Assembly (NCBI RefSeq): GCF_001420595.1 | Contig: NZ_LJIX01000006.1 | Span: 3,705,058-3,769,057 of the forward strand | From: Cytobacillus solani | Lineage (GTDB): Bacteria > Bacillota > Bacilli > Bacillales > Cytobacillaceae | DNA length: 64,000 nt | Reading direction: 5' to 3' | In this document: one piece after another, positions 17,849-27,264 of the stretch | Numbering within the stretch: the first letter of the stretch is position 1 | Layout of the letters: the number at the start of each line of letters is the position of its first letter | The notes under the pieces: generated by a model | Databases searched by the model: none | What the model saw: only the letters and a program-made list of their open reading frames with translations | What the model was told of the DNA's origin: nothing | Translations under genes and position numbers: made by a program

Positions 17849-19576
17849 TCATTTTTGCTTTCTCGACAAAAATGACAATAATTCTTCCGTATCCATAGCA
17901 TTAAGGACAGAGTTTTTCTTAATCCACCCTTTACTTGCTGTGGAGACCCCAATGTCCATGTGGTTTAATGTCTCCAATTTATGTGCATCTGTATTAATAA
18001 CAATTTTTACTCCAGCTTCCTGAGCCTTTTGAATATACGCAGGTGCGAGATCTAAACGATTAGGATTGGCATTTAATTCAAGTACCGTATCCGTTTCTTT
18101 TGCCAGTTCTATGAGCATATCAATATCCACTTCATAGCCTTCTCTAATGCCGATCTTTCGGCCCGTAGGATGGGCGATGATGTCAACATGAGGATTCCTC
18201 ATCGCATTTTTTAATCGCTCCATGATTTTTTCCTTTGATTGTGAAAATGCAGAGTGGATGGATGCAATAACAAGATCCATTTCAGCAAGTAATTCATCAT
18301 CATAATCAAGAGACCCATCAGGCAATATATCCATTTCTACACCTGATAAAATGGTAATCTCCTCATACTGTTCATTCAAACGTTTAATTTCTTCCTTTTG
18401 CTGCCTTAATCTTTCTGGGGTGAGTCCGTTCGCAACCTTTAAATATTGGGAATGATCCGTAATTGCCATATATTTATAGCCTTTTTTGATACAGGCCTTT
18501 ACCATTTCCTCAATGGATGCAGCCCCATCACTCCAGGTTGAGTGCATATGTAAATCTCCCTTAATATCAGCAAGAGAAATTATACCATAAGCCTCAGTGT
18601 ACTCATCAACTTCTTTTCCGTCTTCCCTGATCTCAGGTGGTATGAGAGGGAGTCCGAAATGGCGATAAAATGCTTCTTCTGATGAAAAGGTTAACATTTC
18701 ACCTGTTTCGATATTCTCTACCCCATATTCACTAATTTTTTCGCCGCGTTCCTTCGCTAGCTGCCTCATGCGCACATTATGCTCTTTTGAGCCTGTGAAA
18801 TGGTGAAGAGTTGTGATAAATTCATGAGGCTTAACAAGACGGAAATCTACAGATATATCATAGCTGTATTCAAAAATAACAGAAACCTTTGTGTCTCCAG
18901 CTGCGATTGTTTCTTTTATGTTTGCAAGCTTTAATAGTTCGTCCCTTACCGCTGAAGGATTTTCTGTTGCAATAATGAAATCTAAGTCTTTTATTGTTTC
19001 TCTCACTCTTCGTAAGCTTCCCGCACGAGAAAACTTCTTGATTTCGTTAACGTGCTGCAGCTGCTCTTCAATCGCTTCTGCAATTGGCAGCATATAGGCG
19101 ATTGGCAGCCTTTCCGGTCTTGTTCCGGCATTTCGAAGGGCAGCAAGAATCTTTTCTTCTGATTTCTTTCCGAAACCCGCAAGTGCTTGTACCTGCCCCT
19201 TTATGCACGCTTCCTCTAAATCCGCAGCATTCTCAATGCCTAGTTCTTTATTTAACTTAGCAATTTTCTTCCCGCCTAATCCAGGAAGCTGCAGAAGCGG
19301 AATCAGCCCCTTTGGAACCGCTTCCTTCAACTCTTTAAGAGCAGTAGATTTTCCTTCTTTCATATACTCAATAATCACTGCGGATGTACCCTTTCCGATC
19401 CCAGGCAGCTTCGTAAAATCTTCTATTTCATTTAAGCTTTCATCATTTGCTTCAAGTGCGGCAGCAGCTTTTCGAAAGGCCGCTATTTTAAACGTATTTT
19501 CTCCTTTTAGCTCCATATAAATAGCTATTGTTTCCAGTAGCCGAATGACATCTTTTTTATCTATCACAGAACGCAC
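17849..19576 (-). CDS. polX: DNA polymerase/3'-5' exonuclease PolX
   Basis: Family X repair polymerase fused to a PHP nuclease (575 residues). The N-terminal 8-kDa region has helix-hairpin-helix motifs ([15 protein letters not shown] and [15 protein letters not shown]). The polymerase signature [15 protein letters not shown] (near 205) has the catalytic Asp pair. The PHP domain (about 335-570) has [17 protein letters not shown] and NTDAHKLE metal ligands. It is likely to act in gap-filling base excision repair. Its stop codon lies just before the mutSB ribosome binding site, as in the B. subtilis yshC-mutSB pair. Confidence 0.93.
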   Translation of the reverse strand: MRSVIDKKDVIRLLETIAIYMELKGENTFKIAAFRKAAAALEANDESLNEIEDFTKLPGIGKGTSAVIIEYMKEGKSTALKELKEAVPKGLIPLLQLPGLGGKKIAKLNKELGIENAADLEEACIKGQVQALAGFGKKSEEKILAALRNAGTRPERLPIAYMLPIAEAIEEQLQHVNEIKKFSRAGSLRRVRETIKDLDFIIATENPSAVRDELLKLANIKETIAAGDTKVSVIFEYSYDISVDFRLVKPHEFITTLHHFTGSKEHNVRMRQLAKERGEKISEYGVENIETGEMLTFSSEEAFYRHFGLPLIPPEIREDGKEVDEYTEAYGIISLADIKGDLHMHSTWSDGAASIEEMVKACIKKGYKYMAITDHSQYLKVANGLTPERLRQQKEEIKRLNEQYEEITILSGVEMDILPDGSLDYDDELLAEMDLVIASIHSAFSQSKEKIMERLKNAMRNPHVDIIAHPTGRKIGIREGYEVDIDMLIELAKETDTVLELNANPNRLDLAPAYIQKAQEAGVKIVINTDAHKLETLNHMDIGVSTASKGWIKKNSVLNAMDTEELLSFLSRKQK

Positions 19577-19659
19577 CTACCTTATTGACGAACTCTTTTT
19601 TAGTATTGTTTTCTCTATTATAGGTTGTCATACTTTCATGAGAATCGCTAATTAGAAAA

Positions 19660-19805
19660 GCGCAAGCGCCTTGGTCATCGCCGTACAAACTGGAGGGGCT
19701 CCGACTGAGATAAAGGAAACACGAAGAGCGATAGCGATTCGATGTTGACTTATCGTAGGGAGGAGACCCGAAGTTTGATAGGCGATAGGCGCTGGAGCTA
19801 GACAA
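19660..19805. repeat. Intergenic element with gcgcaagcgcc/ctagacaa ends, family B copy 2
   Basis: A 146-bp element with the same ends and interior order as 12665-12811: GCGCAAGCGCCTTGGTCATC, ACAAACTGGAGGGG, GATGTTGACTTATCGTAGGG, GAAGTTTGATAGGCGATAGG and GCGCTGGAGCTAGACAA. It occupies most of the 297-base gap between yshB and polX. Small ORFs across it are artefacts. Confidence 0.75.
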
Positions 19806-19847
19806 TTCTTTAACTCCAAAGTTATACATTCTTATCTTATAAAAAGA

Positions 19848-19874
19848 AAACTTCTCTATTTCAGAGAAGTTACT
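19848..19874 (-). terminator. Intrinsic terminator of zapA-yshB
   Basis: AACTTCTCT and AGAGAAGTT pair around GAAAT and are followed by TTCTTTTT on the minus strand. It starts at the yshB stop codon. Confidence 0.75.
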
Positions 19875-20413
19875 CAACCTATATATTCGATCCACATCTC
19901 TTTAATTTGCTGTGAAAATATTGGCGTATGTTTAATGATTCCTTTAGCCATAAATGAATCATTTAAATGGGTTTGTATTATTTCTACTGGTACGAGCGCA
20001 GCTATGTATAATAAAATAAACATGATAAGATATACTTCTGCAAATCCTAAAATACCTCCTGCCCAAACATTTAACTGTTTAAGTACTGGCAGATTTGTTA
20101 CAAAATCAAGCATACTGCCAATAATCTGAAGCACAATTTTCACAGCAAGGAAAATGGCGACATAGGCAATTGCGCGATAGTATGCATCTTCAAGATTGGC
20201 CTGATCAAATAACATTTGAAAGGCAGATTGATCACCAAAGCTTGGGTATGGAATCCATAATGTTAGCTTAGGAGCAAGTTTTTCATAATACATATTGGCT
20301 ACAATAAATGCAAGGATGAAGCCAATCAAATGGATAACTTGAAGGATAAAGCCCCTTTTTAAACCGATAAAGAAACCAAAAACTAAAATAATAATGATTG
20401 CGAGATCTAGCAT
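19874..20413 (-). CDS. yshB: CvpA family membrane protein (YshB)
   Basis: A 179-residue protein with four predicted membrane helices, starting with MLDLAIIIILVFGFFIGLKRGF, here given as MLDLAIIIILVFGFF then IGLKRGF, and including AGGILGFAEVYLIMFILLYIAA. It matches the CvpA/YshB family, linked to colicin V production in enterobacteria but of unclear role in Bacillus. It follows zapA by seven bases and is probably cotranscribed. A terminator follows at once. Confidence 0.85.
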   Translation of the reverse strand: MLDLAIIIILVFGFFIGLKRGFILQVIHLIGFILAFIVANMYYEKLAPKLTLWIPYPSFGDQSAFQMLFDQANLEDAYYRAIAYVAIFLAVKIVLQIIGSMLDFVTNLPVLKQLNVWAGGILGFAEVYLIMFILLYIAALVPVEIIQTHLNDSFMAKGIIKHTPIFSQQIKEMWIEYIG

Positions 20414-20420
20414 GACTTAT

Positions 20421-20684
20421 TCAGTCCTTTACTCTTTTTAATTCATTTTCAAGCTGCTCTAAACGATCCTTCGCCTTAATATAATCATTAACGATATTGA
20501 CTGCTGTTAATACGGCGAGTTTACTGCTGTCAAGGGAGGGATTCTTCGAGCTGATTTCACGCATTTTCTCATCAACCATTGAAGCTACGAGGCGAATATG
20601 ACCGGGGCTTTCAGTACCTAAAATGATATACTGCGTTCCATATATATCAACACTTGTACGGTTTTTTTGTACATCTGACAACAT
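20421..20684 (-). CDS. zapA: Cell division protein ZapA
   Basis: Promotes FtsZ bundling and Z-ring assembly at mid-cell. At 87 residues it has the ZapA form: an N-terminal globular part ([24 protein letters not shown]) split here as [12 protein letters not shown] and [16 protein letters not shown], followed by a C-terminal coiled coil ending [17 protein letters not shown]. It is divergent from rnhC, as in B. subtilis. Confidence 0.93.
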   Translation of the reverse strand: MLSDVQKNRTSVDIYGTQYIILGTESPGHIRLVASMVDEKMREISSKNPSLDSSKLAVLTAVNIVNDYIKAKDRLEQLENELKRVKD

Positions 20685-20812
20685 TTATGCCCCCATTCTT
20701 AAGAATCCTACACAATATCATAACATGAACATAAAAACGTGGGAAGTAGAAGCTTGTCATAACTTAATAGAATCTATCTTTTGTACACCACTAATTGAAA
20801 AAGGTGAAAGCT

Positions 20813-21751
20813 ATGGGAAATACTGTTTTAGTAAAAAAAATGAATGAAATAGATGAAATGAAACGATACTATCAATCCTATCTTATCGATAAACTCCCTC
20901 CTGGAAGTGTATTTGCTGCGAAAACACCCACTTGCGCAATCACAGCTTATAAATCAGGCAAGGTATTGTTTCAAGGCGGTGGCTGCGAAGTCGAAGCAGC
21001 CAAATGGGGGAAATCGATCTTATCAGAAAGCCCTGAGAAAAAGAAGAGCACCACAAGTACCTATCTGCCAGATCAATTTGAAACGCTTTCTGTTGTTGGC
21101 TCAGATGAAGTAGGTACGGGTGATTTCTTTGGACCCATTACAGTTGTTGCTGCGTATGTAAAAAAGGAACAGATTCCATTATTAAAAGAGTTAGGTGTGA
21201 AGGACTCTAAAAACCTGAAAGATGAACAAATCATCAGCATTGCGAAACAAATTAAAGATATTGTTCCACATAGCCTTTTAACCTTACATAATGAAAAATA
21301 CAATAAGCTTCAGAAATCCGGCATGTCGCAAGGAAAAATGAAAGCACTCCTTCATAACCAAGCAATCGGACATGTGCTCGGAAAGATTGCACCCGAACAG
21401 CCTGATGCTATTTTAATTGACCAATTTGCTAAAAAGGAAATCTACTATCAGTATCTTAAAAATGAAAAAATCATCCAGAGGAACAATGTCTTTTTCAGCA
21501 CAAAAGCAGAGAGTGTTCATCTCGCAGTTGCTGCCGCATCCATTTTAGCAAGATATGCATTTGTCAGGCATTTTGAAAATTTAAGCAAGGTAGCTGGGTT
21601 TACACTAACAAAAGGTGCTGGTTCGAAAGTGGATGAAGCAGCTGCCAGGCTGATTCACGAAAAAGGAAAGGACTCTTTACCGACATTTGTTAAGCTGCAT
21701 TTTGCAAATACGGAGAAGGCAATGAACATATATAGGAAAAAGTACAGTTAA
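20813..21751 (+). CDS. rnhC: Ribonuclease HIII
   Basis: Cleaves RNA in RNA/DNA hybrids such as R-loops and primers. The N-terminal TBP-like substrate-binding domain (1-90, with GSVFAAKTPTCAITAYKSGKVLFQGGG, here PTCAITAYKSGKVLFQG) is followed by the catalytic domain starting VVGSDEVGTGDFFGP, which holds the Asp-Glu pair, then VKDSKNL and a later LIDQFA. I chose ATG 20813, seven bases after AAAAGGTG, giving 312 residues. It is the last ancestral gene before the accessory island; in B. subtilis the next gene is pheT. Confidence 0.93.
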   Translation: MGNTVLVKKMNEIDEMKRYYQSYLIDKLPPGSVFAAKTPTCAITAYKSGKVLFQGGGCEVEAAKWGKSILSESPEKKKSTTSTYLPDQFETLSVVGSDEVGTGDFFGPITVVAAYVKKEQIPLLKELGVKDSKNLKDEQIISIAKQIKDIVPHSLLTLHNEKYNKLQKSGMSQGKMKALLHNQAIGHVLGKIAPEQPDAILIDQFAKKEIYYQYLKNEKIIQRNNVFFSTKAESVHLAVAAASILARYAFVRHFENLSKVAGFTLTKGAGSKVDEAAARLIHEKGKDSLPTFVKLHFANTEKAMNIYRKKYS

Positions 21752-21844
21752 ATAGGCAGCCATGAAAAATAGAAATAAAATCCTACTGAATTCTTTGCAA
21801 ATGCAGAAATAGCCATTCGATTTTAAGCATCAACATACAAAGAA

Positions 21845-21882
21845 TAAATGAAAATGCGACTGGGAGCTCGCATTTTCATTTA
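21845..21882. terminator. Bidirectional terminator between rnhC and the ferredoxin gene
   Basis: AATGAAAATGCGA and TCGCATTTTCATT form a 13-bp stem around CTGGGAGC. It serves both convergent genes and marks the left border of the accessory island. Confidence 0.8.
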
Positions 21883-21887
21883 TTAGC

Positions 21888-22427
21888 TTATTTTAAGAAA
21901 TATCTATTTCTCTCCTTTGCAGGATAAAAAGCAATCGAAGGATTTGTTAATCGAGTATCCGGGAAACCTGGAATTGTACCGACCATTTTCTTATCACAAA
22001 ATGTATTTAAATCAACAAACGTTAACGCTTCTGTAGAACAGGATTCAACACATGCAGGAGGCAGCCCCCTATCTTGGCGAGGGTAACACATATGGCATTT
22101 ACTTGCCTTCTGTGTTACTGGATCATACTGGGGTGCCCCATATGGACAAGCTTCAATACATAAACCACAGCCTGTGCAAAGATCGGAATTAATATGCACA
22201 ATTCCATCCCCTCGTTTTGTGAAGGCATTCTCTGGGCAAACCCGAAAACATTCTGGACTGTTGCAATGATTACAGGAAACGGACAAGAAGGTATCATCTA
22301 TAAGTCTAGAAACCTTTCGCCACCTCACTGTACTATCCGTCTGATTTTCATTTCTACAGGCAATTTCGCAAGCCATACAACCGAAACAAAGATCCACATT
22401 AAACACGAACCCCATTTGTTTAACCAT
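21888..22427 (-). CDS. DmsB/HycB-type [4Fe-4S] ferredoxin subunit
   Basis: Electron-transfer partner of the molybdopterin oxidoreductase encoded just upstream. About 179 residues with four cysteine clusters: CFGCMACEIAC, CNHCNSPECFRVCP, CTGCGLCIEACPYGAP and CHMCYPRQ...CVESC. This is the four-cluster pattern of DmsB, PsrB and FdhB subunits. There is no signal peptide. The frame overlaps the upstream gene; starts at GTG 22436, ATG 22427 or ATG 22415 are all possible and none has a strong ribosome binding site, so translation may be coupled. I used 22427. Confidence 0.85.
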   Translation of the reverse strand: MVKQMGFVFNVDLCFGCMACEIACRNENQTDSTVRWRKVSRLIDDTFLSVSCNHCNSPECFRVCPENAFTKRGDGIVHINSDLCTGCGLCIEACPYGAPQYDPVTQKASKCHMCYPRQDRGLPPACVESCSTEALTFVDLNTFCDKKMVGTIPGFPDTRLTNPSIAFYPAKERNRYFLK

Positions 22428-24444
22428 TTTTCTCACGCCATTTCCGGATATTTACGCTGCTGTCATAAAAATTCATACTGGATTTCTCTTTGTTTTCCTG
22501 TGGCCTATGAACGATTAATCGATTGATAGGATTTTTCCCTGCTTGTTTTACTAAGATCACCTTTTGAGGGAGAAATCTGCTTATTCTAGCAATTGCTGCT
22601 ATTTTTCCATTTTGATTGAATAATTCAACCTTATCCCCTTCCATAATCCCATTCTTTTCTGCTGCATATTCGGAAAGTTCAACAACTTCTTGCTCTGCAG
22701 CTTGATTCAGCCAAGGCATCGTCTCATATTGTGAATGAATCTTCAGTAAAGATTGCGGGGTTAGCAGTTGAAATGGATATGATTCTTCAACATCTGTCTT
22801 TCTCCTATTAATAAAATGTGTGGAAGTACCCTTGTTCCCTTGGGAAAAAAGACGGAATTTGAATGAACTTGAAGATGAATTAGATACTTCCTCTGTCCGT
22901 AACCGAGGACCTTCTAGTAAGTCATCAATGCACTCTACCGAATACAGCTTCTTTACTGATGGAGTTAATTCCATTCTAATCCAATCAATCGGTTCGCGTT
23001 CCGAAGGGAAATTAGAGAAGCCTGGAGAACGGTCATTCAGTTTTTTCATTAATTCTCTTGCGATTTGCAAATCACTTTTTGCTTCATAGTATGGAGGGAT
23101 TGCCTTTTCATTTATGGACAACCAGTGGTGCCAATAACTAACATTTAAATCCATTTCTTCAAAATGACTTGCGGCTGGCAGGACGATATCAGACATCTCC
23201 GCAGATTTCGTCATAAATAAATCAACAGTGACAATTAATTCAAGTTCGTTCATTAATGATTCCCATGCCTGAAAATCCTGGTCTTGTGAAAGGGGATTAC
23301 GCAAGGCAATCCATAATAACTTCAATGGTGGATCCACTAGCTTACTAGCATTTTCTGCAAAATTATTAATATCAATTTCTCTAGAATGTAGAACGATTGG
23401 ATGTTCTGGTTCTTCATGGTTCAGGAGATTAACCGGAAAGTCATCTATCCCACTATGTGAATAGTAAACACACCTGTTCTCTTGTCCAGAATGACAACCC
23501 AACACGGCTAATGTGTTGATTGCACTAATATTTTTCCCCCCATTTACATTTCGTTGAATCCCAAAGCCAATCCAGGTCGCACAAGGTTCAGCCATTGAAT
23601 ATATGCTCACAAGTTCACATATCACATCAAGTGCTATTCCTGTTTGACGACAAACTTCATGTAAATCGACTTGTTCATTCACATATTGGTGAAATTCTTC
23701 CCAGTTCACTGTTTGATTTCGGACGAATTCTTGATCATACGACTCTGATTGAATAAGAAGCTTAGCAGCTCCAAGCGCAAGCCATCCATCTGTCCCTGGG
23801 TTGATTTGAATAAAGATATCAGCTGTTGCCGCTGTTCTTGTAAAAACAGGATCAATGACAATTAGTTTTGCCCCTTTTTGCCGTGCCTGTAAAATAAACT
23901 TCATTTGATGGACATTTGTAACAGCTGGGTTTGCTCCCCAAATAACAATTGCATTCATTTTCGCCATTTTTTCTGGCATCATGCTGTTCATTTGACCAAA
24001 AGACTTTCTCATGGCTTGCTCACCAGTTATTAAACATGGGTTTCCTATCGGTTTCGTATGTGGACCTATACTATTAAACATCCCCTCAACTGCATAATGA
24101 AGCAAACCGATATTACCGGAAAATTTATTATAGCCAGAAGCGAGATTGGATCCGTATCTTTTATTTAACTCTAAGATTTTGTCAGCAATGGTATCGTATG
24201 CCTCTTCCCATGATATTCTTTCCCAATTCCCTGAGCCCCTTGGCGTCTGTTTGATTGGATGTTTCAATCGATAAGGATTATATACATATTGGGTATAGGC
24301 ATATCCCTTTGCACACAAACGCCCTTGATTATAGCCATGCTTCGCATCACCAGAAACCTTCATTAGTTTTCCGTCTTCAATGTACGATAGCATTCCACAT
24401 GTTGAGAAACAATTACGAGGACAAGCATGTCTGTAAATTTCCAT
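22420..24444 (-). CDS. Molybdopterin oxidoreductase, YyaE-like, cytoplasmic
   Basis: Catalytic subunit of a DMSO-reductase superfamily enzyme, 674 residues. The N-terminal [4Fe-4S] motif is ACPRNCFSTC with the fourth cysteine in RLCAKG; the Lys after that Cys is typical of formate dehydrogenase/Nap-like members. The bis-MGD regions include VIWGANPAVTNVH and LIVIDPVFTRTAATAD. GNPCLITGEQA contains a Cys at about the place of the metal ligand, an inference. It has no Tat signal, so it should act in the cytoplasm. It resembles B. subtilis YyaE. It follows the PucR-type regulator by 30 bases and overlaps the ferredoxin gene. Substrate unknown. Confidence 0.85.
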   Translation of the reverse strand: MEIYRHACPRNCFSTCGMLSYIEDGKLMKVSGDAKHGYNQGRLCAKGYAYTQYVYNPYRLKHPIKQTPRGSGNWERISWEEAYDTIADKILELNKRYGSNLASGYNKFSGNIGLLHYAVEGMFNSIGPHTKPIGNPCLITGEQAMRKSFGQMNSMMPEKMAKMNAIVIWGANPAVTNVHQMKFILQARQKGAKLIVIDPVFTRTAATADIFIQINPGTDGWLALGAAKLLIQSESYDQEFVRNQTVNWEEFHQYVNEQVDLHEVCRQTGIALDVICELVSIYSMAEPCATWIGFGIQRNVNGGKNISAINTLAVLGCHSGQENRCVYYSHSGIDDFPVNLLNHEEPEHPIVLHSREIDINNFAENASKLVDPPLKLLWIALRNPLSQDQDFQAWESLMNELELIVTVDLFMTKSAEMSDIVLPAASHFEEMDLNVSYWHHWLSINEKAIPPYYEAKSDLQIARELMKKLNDRSPGFSNFPSEREPIDWIRMELTPSVKKLYSVECIDDLLEGPRLRTEEVSNSSSSSFKFRLFSQGNKGTSTHFINRRKTDVEESYPFQLLTPQSLLKIHSQYETMPWLNQAAEQEVVELSEYAAEKNGIMEGDKVELFNQNGKIAAIARISRFLPQKVILVKQAGKNPINRLIVHRPQENKEKSSMNFYDSSVNIRKWREKNG

Positions 24445-24474
24445 CAGCTTTTAGCACCTGCACTTTTTCTAAGG

Positions 24475-25707
24475 TTAAATTTTCCTGAGCTGTCTAATCT
24501 TAAAGGCGGCAGTGATATTTAATCTGACGTTCATATCATCTAGCTTCTTATCTAAAATTTCTTCGACCTTTTTAAAGCGATACCGCAATGTATTACGATG
24601 AAGAAACAGTGCTTCAGCCGTCTTTGTTAAGTCATATTGATTGGCCGCATAGAATTCGAGCGTATGCATTAGCTCGCCTCCATGAACTTGATCATATTTC
24701 TCCAATTTACCTAATGTGTGATCATAGTATTCTTTTACGTCTTGTAAATCGTGTTTATATAGAATTCGTTCCAGTCCTAACCCATTAAAAAATGGTGTAT
24801 GAATATTCAATAATAACCCAACTTCGTATGCAACCTTTGCCTCTTGGTAGCTCTTATAAAGCTCCTCTGGATTTGTACTTTCCCTGCCAATCCCTGTGGC
24901 AATTCGAGTATTCATATCCATTATTTCGGCTTGGGTCATTACCCGCTGAATAAACTCTTTAATTACATACTCATTTTTGTCCATTTCTTCACCAGGTATC
25001 TGATAAATAACAACGATTTCTCCACGCTTTTTCATTGCTATTGGTTTTAGATTGCTTTCAATCAGTACTCTTTCAATTAGAAAAAACATAGAATCAATAC
25101 GTTTCTGATCCTCTGAATAATAATCAAAATCTACTAATGAAAAAACAATAATTGTATGTGATTGGGTAAAATCCCATCCCCATATATTCCCATAGGAGAT
25201 TATCTCATCTTTTTGCTTCATATTTCCGTAGAGCAAGTCATAGATAAAAGCTTCCTTAAACTGCTGCCGCTCCTGTTTCAATTCCAGCTTTTTTCGTAAT
25301 TCGAGTGAACATAATGAAGATGCGTAAGCAATAATCGAATGAATTCGTGCGATTGTCTCATCAGATACCTCATCTATCTGAACAAATAAATAGCCCCTTA
25401 ATCGACCATCCAATATGATTGCCGAACAAATTCCCTTTGTGGGGACACCATCAGATGTTAATTGACAATTGACGACTGCTGGTTTATCCCCAGTAATTTC
25501 TCTATATTGATTATCTATATAGTTAATTTCCACTTTATTCACGACTTGCTCAGTTGCCAACTGGTTAAATAAAGGATCCGTTATGATTACAGGAAACGAC
25601 AAAAGACTCGCTAACTCTGCACAAATCCCCTTTAACCCTTTTTCTGAAGCGACAAGCAAATCATGTAAGTAATCCGGGACAAAGAAAGTATTTTCCACTA
25701 AATCCAT
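24475..25707 (-). CDS. PucR/CdaR-type transcriptional regulator
   Basis: The C-terminal helix-turn-helix of the PucR family is clear: LEFYAANQYDLTKTAEALFLHRNTLRYRFKKVEEIL, in parts TKTAEALFLHRNTLRYR. The central region has a GGDEF-like/CdaR segment (TRIATGIGRESTNPEELYKSYQEA, in parts IATGIGRESTNPEELYKS). The N-terminal part resembles a purine-catabolism-type ligand domain. The start is uncertain: GTG 25779 has no ribosome binding site, ATG 25707 abuts AAAGGA, and GTG 25698 has AAAGGA nine bases upstream. It is divergent from the radical SAM gene and heads the operon of the YyaE-like enzyme, so it probably senses a ligand for one or both arms. Confidence 0.82.
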   Translation of the reverse strand: MDLVENTFFVPDYLHDLLVASEKGLKGICAELASLLSFPVIITDPLFNQLATEQVVNKVEINYIDNQYREITGDKPAVVNCQLTSDGVPTKGICSAIILDGRLRGYLFVQIDEVSDETIARIHSIIAYASSLCSLELRKKLELKQERQQFKEAFIYDLLYGNMKQKDEIISYGNIWGWDFTQSHTIIVFSLVDFDYYSEDQKRIDSMFFLIERVLIESNLKPIAMKKRGEIVVIYQIPGEEMDKNEYVIKEFIQRVMTQAEIMDMNTRIATGIGRESTNPEELYKSYQEAKVAYEVGLLLNIHTPFFNGLGLERILYKHDLQDVKEYYDHTLGKLEKYDQVHGGELMHTLEFYAANQYDLTKTAEALFLHRNTLRYRFKKVEEILDKKLDDMNVRLNITAAFKIRQLRKI

Positions 25708-25890
25708 TCCTTTCTGATCTTTACTGGGTCGCTCACCCTCATCATATATGAAGGTGCCATCAGGAACAATGGATGTCACAGGAACGTAAAAAACTCATTG
25801 TCCAACCGTACAAAAATAGACGGTTATCTTTGTGCATCGGTTATATATCTTAAGAAGGTGCGATTTTCTATAATAAAAGCAGGGTTGAAA

Positions 25891-25906
25891 TGTGATTGTT
25901 TTCACA
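25891..25906. promoter_or_regulatory. Perfect FNR-type palindrome
   Basis: TGTGATTGTTTTCACA fits TGTGA-N6-TCACA, the Fnr consensus of Bacillus, without mismatch. It lies in the divergent region between the PucR-type gene and the DMSO-reductase-like operon, 15 bases before the radical SAM ATG and about 17 bases after a TATAAT at 25869-25874. From there it could activate the leftward promoter (TATTAT at 25875-25870) or control the rightward one. It is the only such site I found in the window. Confidence 0.7.
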
Positions 25907-25920
25907 AAAGGAGTGAGAAA

Positions 25921-27243
25921 ATGATAAAGAAAGTTACAAAAGATAGCATGTATATGATTAAAAACCAATCTTATTTACGATATGCTCAATTATTCACGAA
26001 TATAGAGAGTGACACATTGGAAACTATTGAGTCCTTCGGTTTAAAACTTGAGCTGGCTCAACTGGCCAATGAAAGAGAAAGAACACTTACTAGATTAAAA
26101 GAGAAACGAGCACATTTCCGAAATAATAATAAAAGCATCTATATTAATCGAATATCAAGTGCCTGTGAAGCATGTCAAACAGGTACAGACAGCTATACAA
26201 CCTTTGTTTCAATGAAATGCCACCGTAATTGCTATTTTTGTTTCAATGAAAATCAAGATAATTATATGCACTTTTTAGAAAACAAGAGAGATGCTCGGAA
26301 TGAATTAGCAGAATTAATCGATGCAGGATACAAATTAAAGCACATCGCATTAACAGGAGGAGAACCTCTTTTATTTAAAAATGAAACGATCCAATTTTTC
26401 CAATTTGCAAAAGAAAAAGTACCTGAAGGCTATACAAGATTATATACGGCTGGTGACCTTTTAACTGAAGAGCTCCTGCAACAATTAGGAGATGCTGACT
26501 TAAATGAAATTCGCTTTAGCATAAAGATGGAGGATTCACCGCAGAAGCGAAAGCATATTTTAGGGAAAATCGAATTAGCAAAACGCTATATTCCTAATGT
26601 CTTAGTTGAAATGCCTGTCATTCCAGGAACATTGGATGAAATGAAAGAGCTGCTTATCGAATTAGATAAATTGGATATTTTCGGAATCAACTTACTAGAG
26701 TTCTGCTTCCCACTTAAAGACCCTAAGCCTTTTATCGATCGAGGATTCAAACTAAAAAACCCACCTTACGAAATGTATTATAACTACTGGTATGCAGGTG
26801 GATTAGCAATATCAATGAGTGAAGAACTATGTCTTGCGCTTACAGAGTTTGCGATTGAGCAAAAATTAAAGCTCGGTGTTCATTACTGTTCTCTTGAAAA
26901 TAAATTCACGGGCCAAATCTATCAGCAAAACCATAATCAAGTGGTGGATAAAACGTATTCCTTTTCAAATCAAGATTATTTCTTTAAAACAGCTAAAGTT
27001 TTTGGAAAGGACAAGCAAAAAGTAATCGCCCTGCTCAAAAAAAACAAAATAATATTCGAATTCAATCAACAATACGACTTCATTCAGTTTCCTATTGAGG
27101 CCATCAAACAATTAGCGGGTATCAACATTGAAATTGCAATCGTTTCATGCATCATCGAATTCGATAATAAAGAAAGCATCATCCGCGAGGTCAGCATTGA
27201 TTGGACAACACCCACTTTATTTCAATTAGGAGATGTAAGCTAA
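25921..27243 (+). CDS. Radical SAM protein of unknown target
   Basis: A 440-residue radical SAM enzyme. The cluster motif is KCHRNCYFC (C-x3-C-x2-C, near residue 100), preceded by an extra cysteine pair CEACQTG. GGEPLLF supplies the SAM-binding glycine-rich strand, and later strands follow (EIRFSIKMED, VLVEMPVIPGT). The C-terminal 130 residues have no cysteine-rich SPASM region that I can see. I chose ATG 25921 after AAGGAGTGAG; an upstream extension to 25798 would cross the FNR site. It is the first gene of the DMSO-reductase-like operon, which suggests a role in maturing the enzyme or its cofactor; this is inference. Confidence 0.82.
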   Translation: MIKKVTKDSMYMIKNQSYLRYAQLFTNIESDTLETIESFGLKLELAQLANERERTLTRLKEKRAHFRNNNKSIYINRISSACEACQTGTDSYTTFVSMKCHRNCYFCFNENQDNYMHFLENKRDARNELAELIDAGYKLKHIALTGGEPLLFKNETIQFFQFAKEKVPEGYTRLYTAGDLLTEELLQQLGDADLNEIRFSIKMEDSPQKRKHILGKIELAKRYIPNVLVEMPVIPGTLDEMKELLIELDKLDIFGINLLEFCFPLKDPKPFIDRGFKLKNPPYEMYYNYWYAGGLAISMSEELCLALTEFAIEQKLKLGVHYCSLENKFTGQIYQQNHNQVVDKTYSFSNQDYFFKTAKVFGKDKQKVIALLKKNKIIFEFNQQYDFIQFPIEAIKQLAGINIEIAIVSCIIEFDNKESIIREVSIDWTTPTLFQLGDVS

Positions 27244-27264
27244 GTGCTTTTAGGAGGGATAGCA

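Noticed and set aside
19557-19895. 112-codon ORF on the minus strand
   Set aside because: It crosses family B copy 2 and the yshB terminator; no family resemblance.
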